Assembly: GCA_052400685.1 (NCBI GenBank)
Contig: JBQTGJ010000002.1
DNA: 64,000 bases
Source: CAZHHH01 sp052400685
GTDB taxonomy: Bacteria; Bacteroidota; Bacteroidia; Bacteroidales; Marinilabiliaceae
Reading direction: 5' to 3' (one strand)
Part shown: positions 9,830-17,872 of the stretch, piece by piece
Numbering within the stretch: position 1 is the stretch's first letter
Layout: each line of letters opens with the position of its first letter
Position numbers and translations under genes: made by a program
Notes under the pieces: generated by a model
Seen by the model: the letters and a program-made list of their open reading frames with translations, nothing else
The model's database searches: none
What the model was told of the DNA's origin: nothing

Positions 9830-9974
9830 ATACATTAATTTTTATTGGTTCTTTGTTAACCCAAACAATTAGATCTGTTGATTTTGAATGTCGTAAAGAT
9901 ACAAAATGACAGGAGAATTCATTCAAATAATTTAATTCAACACTGTTAATTAAGATAATTTTCTGTAATCAAAA

Positions 9975-10089
9975 CTGGTCTATAAAGTCCAGCTTCTGCG
10001 TTACACTAGTCCTCAAAATGGTCATTTGCCATAGAAAAATCACACTTTAGGACTTCACAAGCCTTAAGAATATTTCTTAACAAGCTCAT
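9975..10089. mobile_element. MITE-like palindromic element, diverged
   Basis: GGTCTATAAAGTCCAGCTTC at the left, the CTCAAAATGGTCATTTGC block and CACAAGCCTTAAG identify a decayed copy. The right end (reverse read CTTGTTAAGAAATATTC) resembles the type-2 terminus. It occupies most of the 391-bp gap between pgk and folB. Confidence 0.6.
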
Positions 10090-10193
10090 GAATTTTCTTG
10101 ATGGAACAACAGAACAACCTTATACTTCTATCATACATCGCAGAAAAAGATAATTCTCTCTTATACCGATCAAGTTTTGGTTCATTAAAAGAT

Positions 10194-10201
10194 TACCTTT
10201 G
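10194..10201 (+). promoter_or_regulatory. Candidate -7 box of the folB promoter
   Basis: TACCTTTG is an exact TAnnTTTG match ending 19 bp before the folB ATG. A TTTG at 10176 is closer than the usual spacing, so only the -7 box is supported. It argues for the start at 10221 rather than the in-frame ATG upstream. Confidence 0.4.
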
Positions 10202-10220
10202 TCCTTCTAAAGAAAGTGTA

Positions 10221-10607
10221 ATGACGAAACAAAGTACTATCGCCACCATCGATCTCGAAGAAATGGTTTTCTACGCCTATCACGGCTGTTTTAAAGAAGA
10301 ACAAATTGTAGGCAATCGATTTCAGGTAAATATCACACTGAAAACTGACGTAACAATTCCCATGGAAAGTGACAATATAAAAGATGCTCTTAACTATGTG
10401 AATGTCTACAAAATAACAAAAGAAGAAATTTCACAGACCTCACATTTGCTGGAACATGTAACAGGCCGAATCATTGACCGGTTGTTTGAAAATTTTACAA
10501 AGCTTTTATATGCCCGTGTAAAAGTGTCGAAGATGAATCCCCCTATGGGCGGACAGATGAAATGTGTCAGTATAACTCTCGAGAGAGAACGTAATATGAG
10601 TTTGTAG
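10221..10607 (+). CDS. folB: Dihydroneopterin aldolase
   Basis: This folate-pathway enzyme splits 7,8-dihydroneopterin to 6-hydroxymethyl-dihydropterin and glycolaldehyde. The chosen ATG gives 128 residues, normal for FolB. An ATG 41 codons upstream would add a sequence without homology and would lie before the promoter box. Motifs include MVFYAYHGCFKEEQIVGNRF, LNYVNVYKI, SHLLEHVTGRIIDRLF and KVSKMNPPMGGQMKCVSI. The last three codons (ATG AGT TTG TAG) run into the end of a mobile repeat: elsewhere the family reads AGTTTGTCTATAAAG where this copy has AGTTTGTAGATAAAG. The element therefore appears to supply the final residues and the stop. Confidence 0.92.
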   Translation: MTKQSTIATIDLEEMVFYAYHGCFKEEQIVGNRFQVNITLKTDVTIPMESDNIKDALNYVNVYKITKEEISQTSHLLEHVTGRIIDRLFENFTKLLYARVKVSKMNPPMGGQMKCVSITLERERNMSL

Positions 10608-10731
10608 ATAAAGTACAACATTTGCTTAACACTTGTGCTCAAAATGCACAATAGTAAACTTACCTGTTCAATCTGCACAAACCTCTAAAATAAGCGTTTT
10701 GCGCGGCCACCGATATTTTCAGGCAAGCATT
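10597..10731. mobile_element. MITE-like element overlapping the folB stop
   Basis: The left end, AGTTTGTAGATAAAGTACAAC, matches the type-1 terminus with a CT-to-AG change that forms the folB stop. The right end, read in reverse, ATGCTTGCCTGAAAATA, resembles the type-2 terminus. The interior is diverged but keeps GCTCAAAATG. Confidence 0.65.
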
Positions 10732-10793
10732 CGTTAAGGTAAATCCCCCACTAATATTAGCAAAAAATACCTATGACGCATGGTGATGTAAAA

Positions 10794-10801
10794 TAATTTT
10801 G
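10794..10801 (+). promoter_or_regulatory. Candidate -7 box of the tRNA-Cys promoter
   Basis: TAATTTTG matches TAnnTTTG exactly and lies 22 bp before the tRNA 5' end. No convincing -33 TTTG is seen. Confidence 0.4.
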
Positions 10802-10823
10802 TATTTTTGCACCACCCAAAAAC

Positions 10824-10894
10824 GGTCGGTTGGCCGAGTGGCTAGGCAGCGGTCTGCAAAACCGCGTACGGCGGTTCGAATCCGCCACCGACCT
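10824..10894 (+). tRNA. tRNA-Cys (anticodon GCA)
   Basis: The 71-nt gene folds into a full cloverleaf. The acceptor stem is GGTCGGT with ACCGACC, the anticodon stem is GCGGT with ACCGC around the loop CTGCAAA (anticodon GCA), and the T arm is GGCGG TTCGAAT CCGCC. The discriminator base is T. The 3' CCA is not encoded and must be added. It stands alone, with a palindromic terminator starting one base after its end. Confidence 0.97.
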
Positions 10895-10942
10895 CAACAA
10901 AAAGGGACGAAGCTAAAATTTTAGCTTCGTCCCTTTTTGTTG
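10895..10942. terminator. Bidirectional terminator, perfect 24-bp palindrome
   Basis: The left arm 10895-10918 and right arm 10919-10942 are exact reverse complements with no spacer base. The stem contains GGGACGAAGC and has A-tracts on one side and T-tracts on the other. It can stop the tRNA-Cys transcript on the plus strand and the polysaccharide operon ending at 10960 on the minus strand. Confidence 0.9.
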
Positions 10943-10959
10943 AAATGATTTCTCTAATT

Positions 10960-12051
10960 TTAATCTTTTCGCTTATAGCCGTCTAAAACCTCATTATATT
11001 TCGTCATTAAGCGTTTATTATAAGTCTCCATGGAATAGTTTGTCAAGATTGTCTGACGTGCATTCTGAGCCATCTTTAGCCTCTGTTGCGCATCCAGGGC
11101 AAACGCCTTTTTCATTTGCTCTACAATATGAGTGGCAGACCTCCTTTTAACCATAATACCATTCTCAAAATCAGTAATCATAGAACGCATTGAGTCGTGA
11201 TCGGAAACCACCGGAATTACCCCGCAACTCATCGTCTCCAAAAGAGCTATAGGCAAACCCTCTGTATATGATGGCAACAAAAAATAATCGGCCCTTTTTA
11301 TTGCCTCCAATTTGCTATCGCCTGAAACCACCCCTTTAAATTGAAAATCACTTCCTAATACCGCTTCAAAACGGGTCCGGAATCGAGCCTGAAAAGTTCC
11401 AAATCCACACATAACAAAAGTAAATGGAAAAGAAGGATAAAGCTGACTAAATGCTTCAAGAATCTCATTTAAACCTTTCTCTTCATGAATCCGTCCCAAA
11501 AACAACAATACCGGATGTTTCTTCCCTCCAAAACTATCCTTAAATGAATAATAATCTGTATCTATGACATTTTCAAGTATCTCCGTTTTCTTGCCATACA
11601 AATGAGCCACCTGAGTCTTTTCATAATCATTTAAAACAATAATTTTCGAAGCGTTATCAAAAATGGAACAAGTCATTTTATACAACCAACGCGATGGTGC
11701 TTCATCAATATATATTCCTCCATGCACATGAACCAAAACAGGCAAATGACACCACTTCGCCAACCAACTAAAAAGAAACTCTCGAATAATCCCCTTAGTA
11801 GTAAAAGGAACATTTTGATGAAACAAACTCACTCTCTTCCCATATCTAACAAAAGGAAAAGAGATTAAATTTTTCAGTAAATTAAAATAACCGGCAATCC
11901 CAAACCTATCCCTATCGGACCGCCCTTCCTTTAAATGCAATAATTCAACACCTAACGCAGGCATTTCCCGCATAATAGCCCGAACCACAGAAGATATTCC
12001 ACTCACATTCTTCCCAACATCCAAGTCAGGTGATGATATCAACACTCGCAT
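10960..12051 (-). CDS. Glycosyltransferase family 4 (GT-B)
   Basis: This 363-residue retaining glycosyltransferase would add a sugar from a nucleotide donor to the growing polysaccharide repeat unit on the cytoplasmic side of the membrane. The N-terminal half begins MRVLISSPDLDVGKNVSGIS with the glycine-rich acceptor loop, and LVHVHGGIY follows. The donor domain has LLFLGRIHEEKGLNEILEAF, FVMCGFG and the family E-x7-E region at PSYTEGLPIALLETMSCG. It is the last gene of the minus-strand polysaccharide operon and is followed by the palindromic terminator. Sugar and linkage are unknown. Confidence 0.88.
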   Translation of the reverse strand: MRVLISSPDLDVGKNVSGISSVVRAIMREMPALGVELLHLKEGRSDRDRFGIAGYFNLLKNLISFPFVRYGKRVSLFHQNVPFTTKGIIREFLFSWLAKWCHLPVLVHVHGGIYIDEAPSRWLYKMTCSIFDNASKIIVLNDYEKTQVAHLYGKKTEILENVIDTDYYSFKDSFGGKKHPVLLFLGRIHEEKGLNEILEAFSQLYPSFPFTFVMCGFGTFQARFRTRFEAVLGSDFQFKGVVSGDSKLEAIKRADYFLLPSYTEGLPIALLETMSCGVIPVVSDHDSMRSMITDFENGIMVKRRSATHIVEQMKKAFALDAQQRLKMAQNARQTILTNYSMETYNKRLMTKYNEVLDGYKRKD

Positions 12052-12879
12052 AGTAACTCTTTTAAATTAAAGTCATTATCGTAAATACTTATTCTATTTC
12101 ACACCTTGTCCAATTATCCAAAAACAATTCACCAACACCAAACAAAAATCGGGAAACCACAAAACGGGGAGATAAGACTCGCTAGCACTACCAAAAAATA
12201 GTGGCATAAAAACAACTTAAATATGATTAATACCATTTTATAAGTCGTACGACAAAATCTTTTTTTTAGCAAGCGACCTTTGGCTCAGGGATTCACTTCG
12301 TTTACCTTCTTTTTTAATCTTTTGATAAAAACATCATTCTTAATAATTTCCGCATTTATACAACCGAAAAGAATCTATCTTGAAAAAGACAAGAAATTTC
12401 CTCCCAATAAATCAAAGGAAACAACTATGATTAGGACTAAATATGAAATAGTTCATCGTGAAGTCCAAAAAATACTTTAAAATTAATGTCATCTCAAATT
12501 AATTGCAGAGAAATAATCACCAAAATATTCAAATTCAATTTGCAACGAGTAAATTTTGCTCTACAGCTATCACTGCATCGCATTGACTTCAAAAAGGATC
12601 ATCTAAACAGCTATTACCACTTCCACCATAGGTTTTTCAGAATGAGCCATCCATACCGGAATTTCGTTAAAAACCTTTATTTCAAAAGCAATAACAGAAT
12701 TCTAAACCAAACGATACGGATTAGTCATATCAAAGGATCCTATACTTTCTAAACATAGGGGATGATAAAATAAGGGCACTGAAAAAAATAAATTAACTAG
12801 TAATAAAGCACATTTTACTAGGTGAAAAAATCACAATTACTCAGAATTTCTAAAACAATCTTTCAACAAAAAACAACAC
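12052..12879. other. 828-bp AT-rich gap inside a polysaccharide operon, no supported gene
   Basis: Two short plus-strand frames (12280-12480 and 12486-12752) have no recognisable domain and atypical composition. On the minus strand a short open stretch around 12640-12720 reads like protein (VFNEIPVWMAHSEKPMVEVV) but stops on both sides. A deleted or decayed operon gene is possible but cannot be shown. A small palindrome GTCGTACGAC lies near 12244. Confidence 0.4.
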
Positions 12880-13689
12880 TTAGTCGCGACGCCCAGCCGT
12901 TTTTGCAGATACGTAATTATAATCCGGTGTTTTATCCATTACAATAACGCGACCTTTGCGTAACTTTTTGCGCTCTTCAAAAATCAAGCGGGGCAATATT
13001 TTAATAAAATTCCAATAACGAGGCACGTTCTTGTGAGGTTCTTCAAAAGCCCTATATAACCATTCCAATTTCAACTTTCTCATTAAGGCGGGAGCTCGCT
13101 TAACACGTCCAACACCACTAAAAAAGTTAAAAACAGCACCCAGACCAAACATTATTCCTTTATCAAGATAAGGAAGAAGCCGGCTCATAAATAATTCCTG
13201 TTTGGGTGCTCCTAAAGAAACCCAAATTATGTCAGGTTTCGCCCGATTAATATCAGCAGCAATAGACTCATAATCAAAACCATCGACATCCCTAAAGGGC
13301 AGTTCAACAAATGGCATTCCCAATATGGCAGGATCAATTTTTGAAAGGTTTTCTTTTAACCCTTCGAGAACTGGTTGTGTATTACCCAAAAAGTACTGTT
13401 TATATTTACAAAATTGAATATACTTAATAAACAAATCAGCCCCAATGTATGACGTAAACTGTTGTTTATAAATTCTACCAATCATAGTAGCCAAAACCGA
13501 TCCATCGCAAATATTTACCAACGCCTGATTTACAACTCGCAGAAAGTCATCATTAGTATTGGCAACTGTAAGGTTATTACTCTCTATCGCGCAAACATAT
13601 TCAGCAGATTGAGAATCTATTGCATTTAGAATAATCTCATCAACTAAAGCATGCCTAAACTCGAGTCGGACATTAAAATATGATTCCAT
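12880..13689 (-). CDS. WecG/TagA/CpsF family glycosyltransferase (GT26)
   Basis: This 269-residue protein belongs to the family that adds ManNAc-type sugars, or related uronic acids, to lipid-linked intermediates. Recognisable segments are VCAIESNNLTVANTN near residue 32, ICDGSVLATMIGRI near 60, YFLGNTQPVLEGLKENL near 99 and the strongly conserved IIWVSLGAPKQELFM near 153. MFGLGAVFNFFSGVGRVKRAPALMRKLKLEWLYRAFEEP follows as separate conserved blocks. A short basic tail ends the protein. It lies between the polymerase and GT4 genes of the operon, with unusually long gaps on both sides (828 and 339 bp). Confidence 0.92.
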   Translation of the reverse strand: MESYFNVRLEFRHALVDEIILNAIDSQSAEYVCAIESNNLTVANTNDDFLRVVNQALVNICDGSVLATMIGRIYKQQFTSYIGADLFIKYIQFCKYKQYFLGNTQPVLEGLKENLSKIDPAILGMPFVELPFRDVDGFDYESIAADINRAKPDIIWVSLGAPKQELFMSRLLPYLDKGIMFGLGAVFNFFSGVGRVKRAPALMRKLKLEWLYRAFEEPHKNVPRYWNFIKILPRLIFEERKKLRKGRVIVMDKTPDYNYVSAKTAGRRD

Positions 13690-14028
13690 AAAATAAAGAT
13701 ATAAAGAACATAATCATAAAAAGTAAACGTGACTTTTTATTTTCTATTGCTAGTCCTTCACGAAGACTCTCTAGTTTTCTCTAAAACAGATTTTGTTTTA
13801 CTATAATCAACATTACGTGCTTTAGTTCCCGGAGGTTTCAATACATCAGAAGTAACTGCAATTCCTTAAACGACAAAAGCGAAACATCTTCTCGTCAACA
13901 ATGATGATAAATGTGACCCAAATAAATTAACCACATATCTCCTTTACCTAGCAAAAAACAAAATATTAGCAACATGAAAAAGCCCATTTCTCATCGGCAA
14001 GTCAACTACAAATATATTTAAATGATAA
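13690..14028. other. Gap with a possible remnant of a coding end on the minus strand
   Basis: Most of this gap is stop-rich. From about 13868 down to a TGA at 13758-13760, the minus strand reads GIAVTSDVLKPPGTKARN and continues to VLEKTRESS, which looks like the C-terminus of a lost protein. No start codon lies in front of it and I cannot name the family. Confidence 0.3.
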
Positions 14029-15306
14029 TTAGCTTTCCAAACTGACATCCGGTCTATTCGACATCTCCGAACGCTTGTATTCATTCAACAAATAGCCTAG
14101 AAAAACCATAGAAATAAAGCCTCGATTATTAGTGAATGTGGCATCAGCAACCATCTCTATCACAAGAAAAACAATAATCAAAACTACAAAAAAATAGGCC
14201 GGATTATCAGGGTCCATCTCTTTACAACGATTCGCCATTTGTATTATCGCTCTCCAAAATAAAATAAACAATAAAATACCTACAACACCGAACTGAGCTA
14301 AAGAAGGATAATGTGTGTCAGCGATAAAATAAGGATAATCCCTACTCAGTCCCCAGACCTTATCAATACCATACTCTTCATAAATCTCGGAATACGATGT
14401 ACGTGAAGCATGTGTTGCAAAACTGCCAAACCCACTTCCAAAAGGAAAATAATCGTAAAGAATTTTACCGGCCGTTAAATATAAAACAGGGCGTGCTAAA
14501 AAATCTTCGGTATCTGCTTTATCAGCCAAAAACCCTTGAGAATAATAGATAACCTTCTCTTGAGCCGCGAATAAGACAGCTGATAAAGCCAGTACACCAA
14601 AAATCAGATTGCGAAATGACATCCGCAAATAAAACCGATGACCATAAATTATAGTAAATAACACTGCAAAGGCATAAAAACCATAAAACTTCCCTTTGGC
14701 TGACAACAGTCCAAACGAAAGCATAACTAAAAAAATAAACTTATTAGTCCTGTTAAACTTTGACGCATACAAATAAAGCATTGACAAAAGAACAATCGCA
14801 GTTGCATATCGAGAGGGATGCATATAAAACCACTTTAAAACACGATAAAAACTTCCTGAAACCACTCCAACCAACAAAACCAACAGACTCACAAAAAACA
14901 ACCCCAAAACAACTAATCGTAAAGTCTTTTTTTCCTTACCCGACATCACTTGCCCGGCATAAAACACACAAAAAAAACCTAAAAAAGGCTTTGCTTGTAA
15001 CAAAATATCCAAAAAAATGGAAGAAGGAACATTTGAATGAATCGCGAATGAATAAGCAGAATAAAATATAAACGAAATAAGCCAATAAATGCCCATCCGC
15101 CTATATACTAAATCCCGATTCCAGAGAACAAAAAGTAAAAATATTCCAAGCAGAATTATTTGAAACATTTCATCCATCGGATCAAAACCGATAGCCTCGT
15201 AAAAAAAAACGCCAAAAATCAACAACAGTAAAAAAAACAAAAAGAAATAATTAATGTCCCTTTGCTTTTTTACAAATAAATTAAGGCTGCTAAATATCAG
15301 GCTCAT
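14029..15306 (-). CDS. O-antigen polymerase/ligase-like membrane protein (Wzy type)
   Basis: This 425-residue polytopic protein has about ten membrane segments, from INYFFLFFLLLLIFGVFFYEAI near residue 18 to VLIIVFLVIEMVA near 385. A larger loop around residues 290-345 carries DTHYPSLAQFGVVGILLF, the family's usual conserved region before the last helices. Such proteins join lipid-linked repeat units in the periplasm. Sequence alone cannot separate polymerase from ligase, but the neighbours (Wzz, SLBB export protein, glycosyltransferases) favour polymerase. Confidence 0.8.
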   Translation of the reverse strand: MSLIFSSLNLFVKKQRDINYFFLFFLLLLIFGVFFYEAIGFDPMDEMFQIILLGIFLLFVLWNRDLVYRRMGIYWLISFIFYSAYSFAIHSNVPSSIFLDILLQAKPFLGFFCVFYAGQVMSGKEKKTLRLVVLGLFFVSLLVLLVGVVSGSFYRVLKWFYMHPSRYATAIVLLSMLYLYASKFNRTNKFIFLVMLSFGLLSAKGKFYGFYAFAVLFTIIYGHRFYLRMSFRNLIFGVLALSAVLFAAQEKVIYYSQGFLADKADTEDFLARPVLYLTAGKILYDYFPFGSGFGSFATHASRTSYSEIYEEYGIDKVWGLSRDYPYFIADTHYPSLAQFGVVGILLFILFWRAIIQMANRCKEMDPDNPAYFFVVLIIVFLVIEMVADATFTNNRGFISMVFLGYLLNEYKRSEMSNRPDVSLES

Positions 15307-15532
15307 ATAAAACTATCCGATTTAAAATCAACACCATACCCCAAAAAATAAGTATTATGATTTACCATTCTGAAAATTTATCTTCATTTTTAATATAAAA
15401 CCAGAAAGAAACTGTCATTCCATTTCGTGTCTACAACCGTCAATACGCTCATTCGCAAAAGCAATCCTCATTGTTTAACATCGAAATTCTCCAGAATAAA
15501 GCATACTTATTCCCGAGGTTCTGAAGCAAGCA

Positions 15533-16513
15533 CTAACCAATTTTACCTGCTACCTTTTCAATCCTGGGATCTATGCTGCTGCCGGCAAAAACCACTTCTA
15601 CTCCCATCTCTTTATAATGCAAAGCAGCAGTAGAACTAATGGTAACAACCTTTTGAGGTCTATATCCCAAAATATCAAACAACTGAAGAGGAATGGGTTC
15701 ACAAAACACTGTCGAATCCTGAAAATATTGATGATAATCAGTACTTTCAGCATAATGGGTCTTAATCAAGACCTTTTTATTATCTACTCCGTCGAGCAAA
15801 CGATCATATATAGCAACTTTATCCTTCTCAGGAATAGGCAAATGCTGAGTTATTAATAACACCGGATAATTTTGAAGTTGTGACAAAAAATCGGTCTTCA
15901 TACCAAACAAAAATAAAATCTCTTTTTTTTCCTCATCCGATTTCTGCTGCCATAAAACAGCCAAATCAATTAACTGCACCTTACGTTCTATTTCCGGGTC
16001 AACTCGTTGTAATCCTGTTAATATAATTTTTTTGATCAACGGAGAAAAACCAAAAGGCAAATAATTTTTTCCGTAAAAAACCCGAATAGGGAAATAAAGA
16101 AAATCCTTTTTCCTACGCCGTTCAAAGAAACTTCTACCTTGATAATTAATCGTTCCATCTTCAATTAAAGTCATGCCCTTCTTTAAAAATGGCAAGGCGA
16201 AAACCAATTCGTCATTACCAGCAGCAGAAGAATAATTACGACCGGCAATAAAAAAAAGAAATCTTGGGAACTCAAAATAAATTGACAACCGATATAACAT
16301 CTTTCCCAAAAAACCGTTTTTGCGTCCACCAACATTTTTTTGAGAAAAAACTCTAAGACCTAAAGTCTTCAAACGTTTTTGTATAACAAGAGGCATCCTG
16401 TCTGTAAAGACGTAATCGTCAAACCTCCAATTTTTATTTAACAACACATATATCAATAGTGAATATGGCGAATTATTTATAAAAACCCCATGCTGCTCAC
16501 TTTCTCTTCTCAT
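15533..16513 (-). CDS. GT52-like capsular glycosyltransferase
   Basis: This is a 326-residue cytoplasmic protein without membrane segments. Features seen in family GT52 (lipooligosaccharide sialyltransferase-like) are LIEDGTINYQGRSFF near residue 138, LLITQHLPIPEKDK near 222, VLIKTHYAESTDYHQYF near 249 and VVTISSTAALHYKEMG near 293, in the right order for the acceptor and CMP-sugar regions. The true donor is unknown, and GT52 members are not all sialyltransferases. It lies between the Wzy-like polymerase and Wzz genes on the same strand. Confidence 0.6.
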   Translation of the reverse strand: MRRESEQHGVFINNSPYSLLIYVLLNKNWRFDDYVFTDRMPLVIQKRLKTLGLRVFSQKNVGGRKNGFLGKMLYRLSIYFEFPRFLFFIAGRNYSSAAGNDELVFALPFLKKGMTLIEDGTINYQGRSFFERRRKKDFLYFPIRVFYGKNYLPFGFSPLIKKIILTGLQRVDPEIERKVQLIDLAVLWQQKSDEEKKEILFLFGMKTDFLSQLQNYPVLLITQHLPIPEKDKVAIYDRLLDGVDNKKVLIKTHYAESTDYHQYFQDSTVFCEPIPLQLFDILGYRPQKVVTISSTAALHYKEMGVEVVFAGSSIDPRIEKVAGKIG

Positions 16514-16718
16514 AACCTCTTACTTTTCTTATCAATCCCGACAACACTTTAATAAAGTAATAGACGGTCGACACACCTCTCAACCACTGTATCCCCAATT
16601 CAATACTGAAAACCAAAAATTCTGTTTTTAGACTTATTAAAGAGCCTTGCGTTCAAAAAAAGCATCCGAACAAATTCGTTCTTCATAAAAAAAATCAGCA
16701 TCTTGTTTATTCGCTCTA

Positions 16719-17840
16719 TTAAGCCGCCCAATTTTTCTGAATTGAGATTAATATGGCACGACCAACCACCCCAATCACTCCAGCCAAAAAGCCAAATATC
16801 AAGCCCAGAATCATAAAAAAAGATTTTTTAGGCCAGACCGGTTCAAGCGGCACTCTGACCGGCTCAATCATTGAAAAAGCAGGCGTCTGTTTTTTCACAG
16901 CCACAAGGGCTTGTTCCTTTTGTTCTGCCAAACTCATATACAGATTTCTGGTTAAATCATAATTATCAGCCAACAACTGATAACCAACATCAACCCGCTC
17001 CCCAACAACATTTCGATTGGCATCTTTATAGGCATTTAATTCTGCCCTGTTTTTCTCGAATTCCTCTTTTTTATTCAAATATTGCGCTTCGATAAAATCC
17101 AGATTCTGACGAACCTGTTTGGTCTCAAATGCTATGATATACCTTTGCAAAAGCTCCGTTGTTCTCAATGCAATTTCGGATGTTTGTAAAGCCTCTTTCC
17201 CTTCAACGGCTATATCGACCAAACCCGTTTCAGGGTCATAGTCAACGCTTATCATTGCACGTACTTTCTCGTAAAGCAATTCAACCCGTTTGTCCAAAAC
17301 AACCAAATTAGTATCATTGGTCAACGCAGACGGGTCTCTGTCATCGCTTTTTAATGCATCCATTATAGTCCACGGTAATCGCACCGTGTACATAATAATT
17401 TTATCACCAAATCCTGGGACAGTATCTTTTCGGGCTTTCTCAAACAGTGACATTTTCGATGGCTCGTCTTCAAAAGAAACAGGGGTATTCAATAACTCCT
17501 TCAAAAAAGGAGAGCTCCCTATTATTGTTGAATAAATTTCAGGCGAAATACCAGATGTTTGTCCAATCATTGAATTCAGATTAACGCCAGCCAGAGATGC
17601 CAGCCCGCCTAACTTATCAAGACTATTTTCCGATTCAGCATTGGGCAATATTACAGCACGCGCTTCATAGCGGTCAGGAATTACCAACGCCAAAAATAAA
17701 GCCAGTAGAGCTGTCAGCAAGGTACTATAAAGAATCACCAACTTCCCTTTTCTCAAAACATCAAACAGCACCATCAGATTCAACCTATCACCTTTTATCA
17801 AAGGCTGAAAATCTCCTTTTTTGTCAGTATTCTCACTCAT
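16719..17840 (-). CDS. Wzz/chain-length determinant family protein
   Basis: This 373-residue inner-membrane protein sets the modal length of the exported polysaccharide. It has the standard two-helix layout. TM1 lies at about residues 33-55 (LVILYSTLLTALLALFLALV), followed by PDRYEARAVILP. A long periplasmic coiled-coil region spans roughly 220-310. A proline-rich PVRVPLEPVWPKK stretch comes just before TM2 at about 342-365. There is no C-terminal tyrosine-kinase domain. It sits 32 bp after the SLBB export gene, as in many capsule operons. Confidence 0.9.
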   Translation of the reverse strand: MSENTDKKGDFQPLIKGDRLNLMVLFDVLRKGKLVILYSTLLTALLALFLALVIPDRYEARAVILPNAESENSLDKLGGLASLAGVNLNSMIGQTSGISPEIYSTIIGSSPFLKELLNTPVSFEDEPSKMSLFEKARKDTVPGFGDKIIMYTVRLPWTIMDALKSDDRDPSALTNDTNLVVLDKRVELLYEKVRAMISVDYDPETGLVDIAVEGKEALQTSEIALRTTELLQRYIIAFETKQVRQNLDFIEAQYLNKKEEFEKNRAELNAYKDANRNVVGERVDVGYQLLADNYDLTRNLYMSLAEQKEQALVAVKKQTPAFSMIEPVRVPLEPVWPKKSFFMILGLIFGFLAGVIGVVGRAILISIQKNWAA

Positions 17841-17872
17841 AACTTACCAATTTTTGCTTCAGGACGACGAAA

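Noticed and set aside
10098..10220. Upstream start for folB
   Set aside because: The extension has no homology to FolB, begins in repeat-flanking DNA and precedes an exact -7 box.
12280..12752. Two plus-strand frames of 66 and 88 codons
   Set aside because: They run against the operon direction, are AT-driven, lack domains and show no start context.
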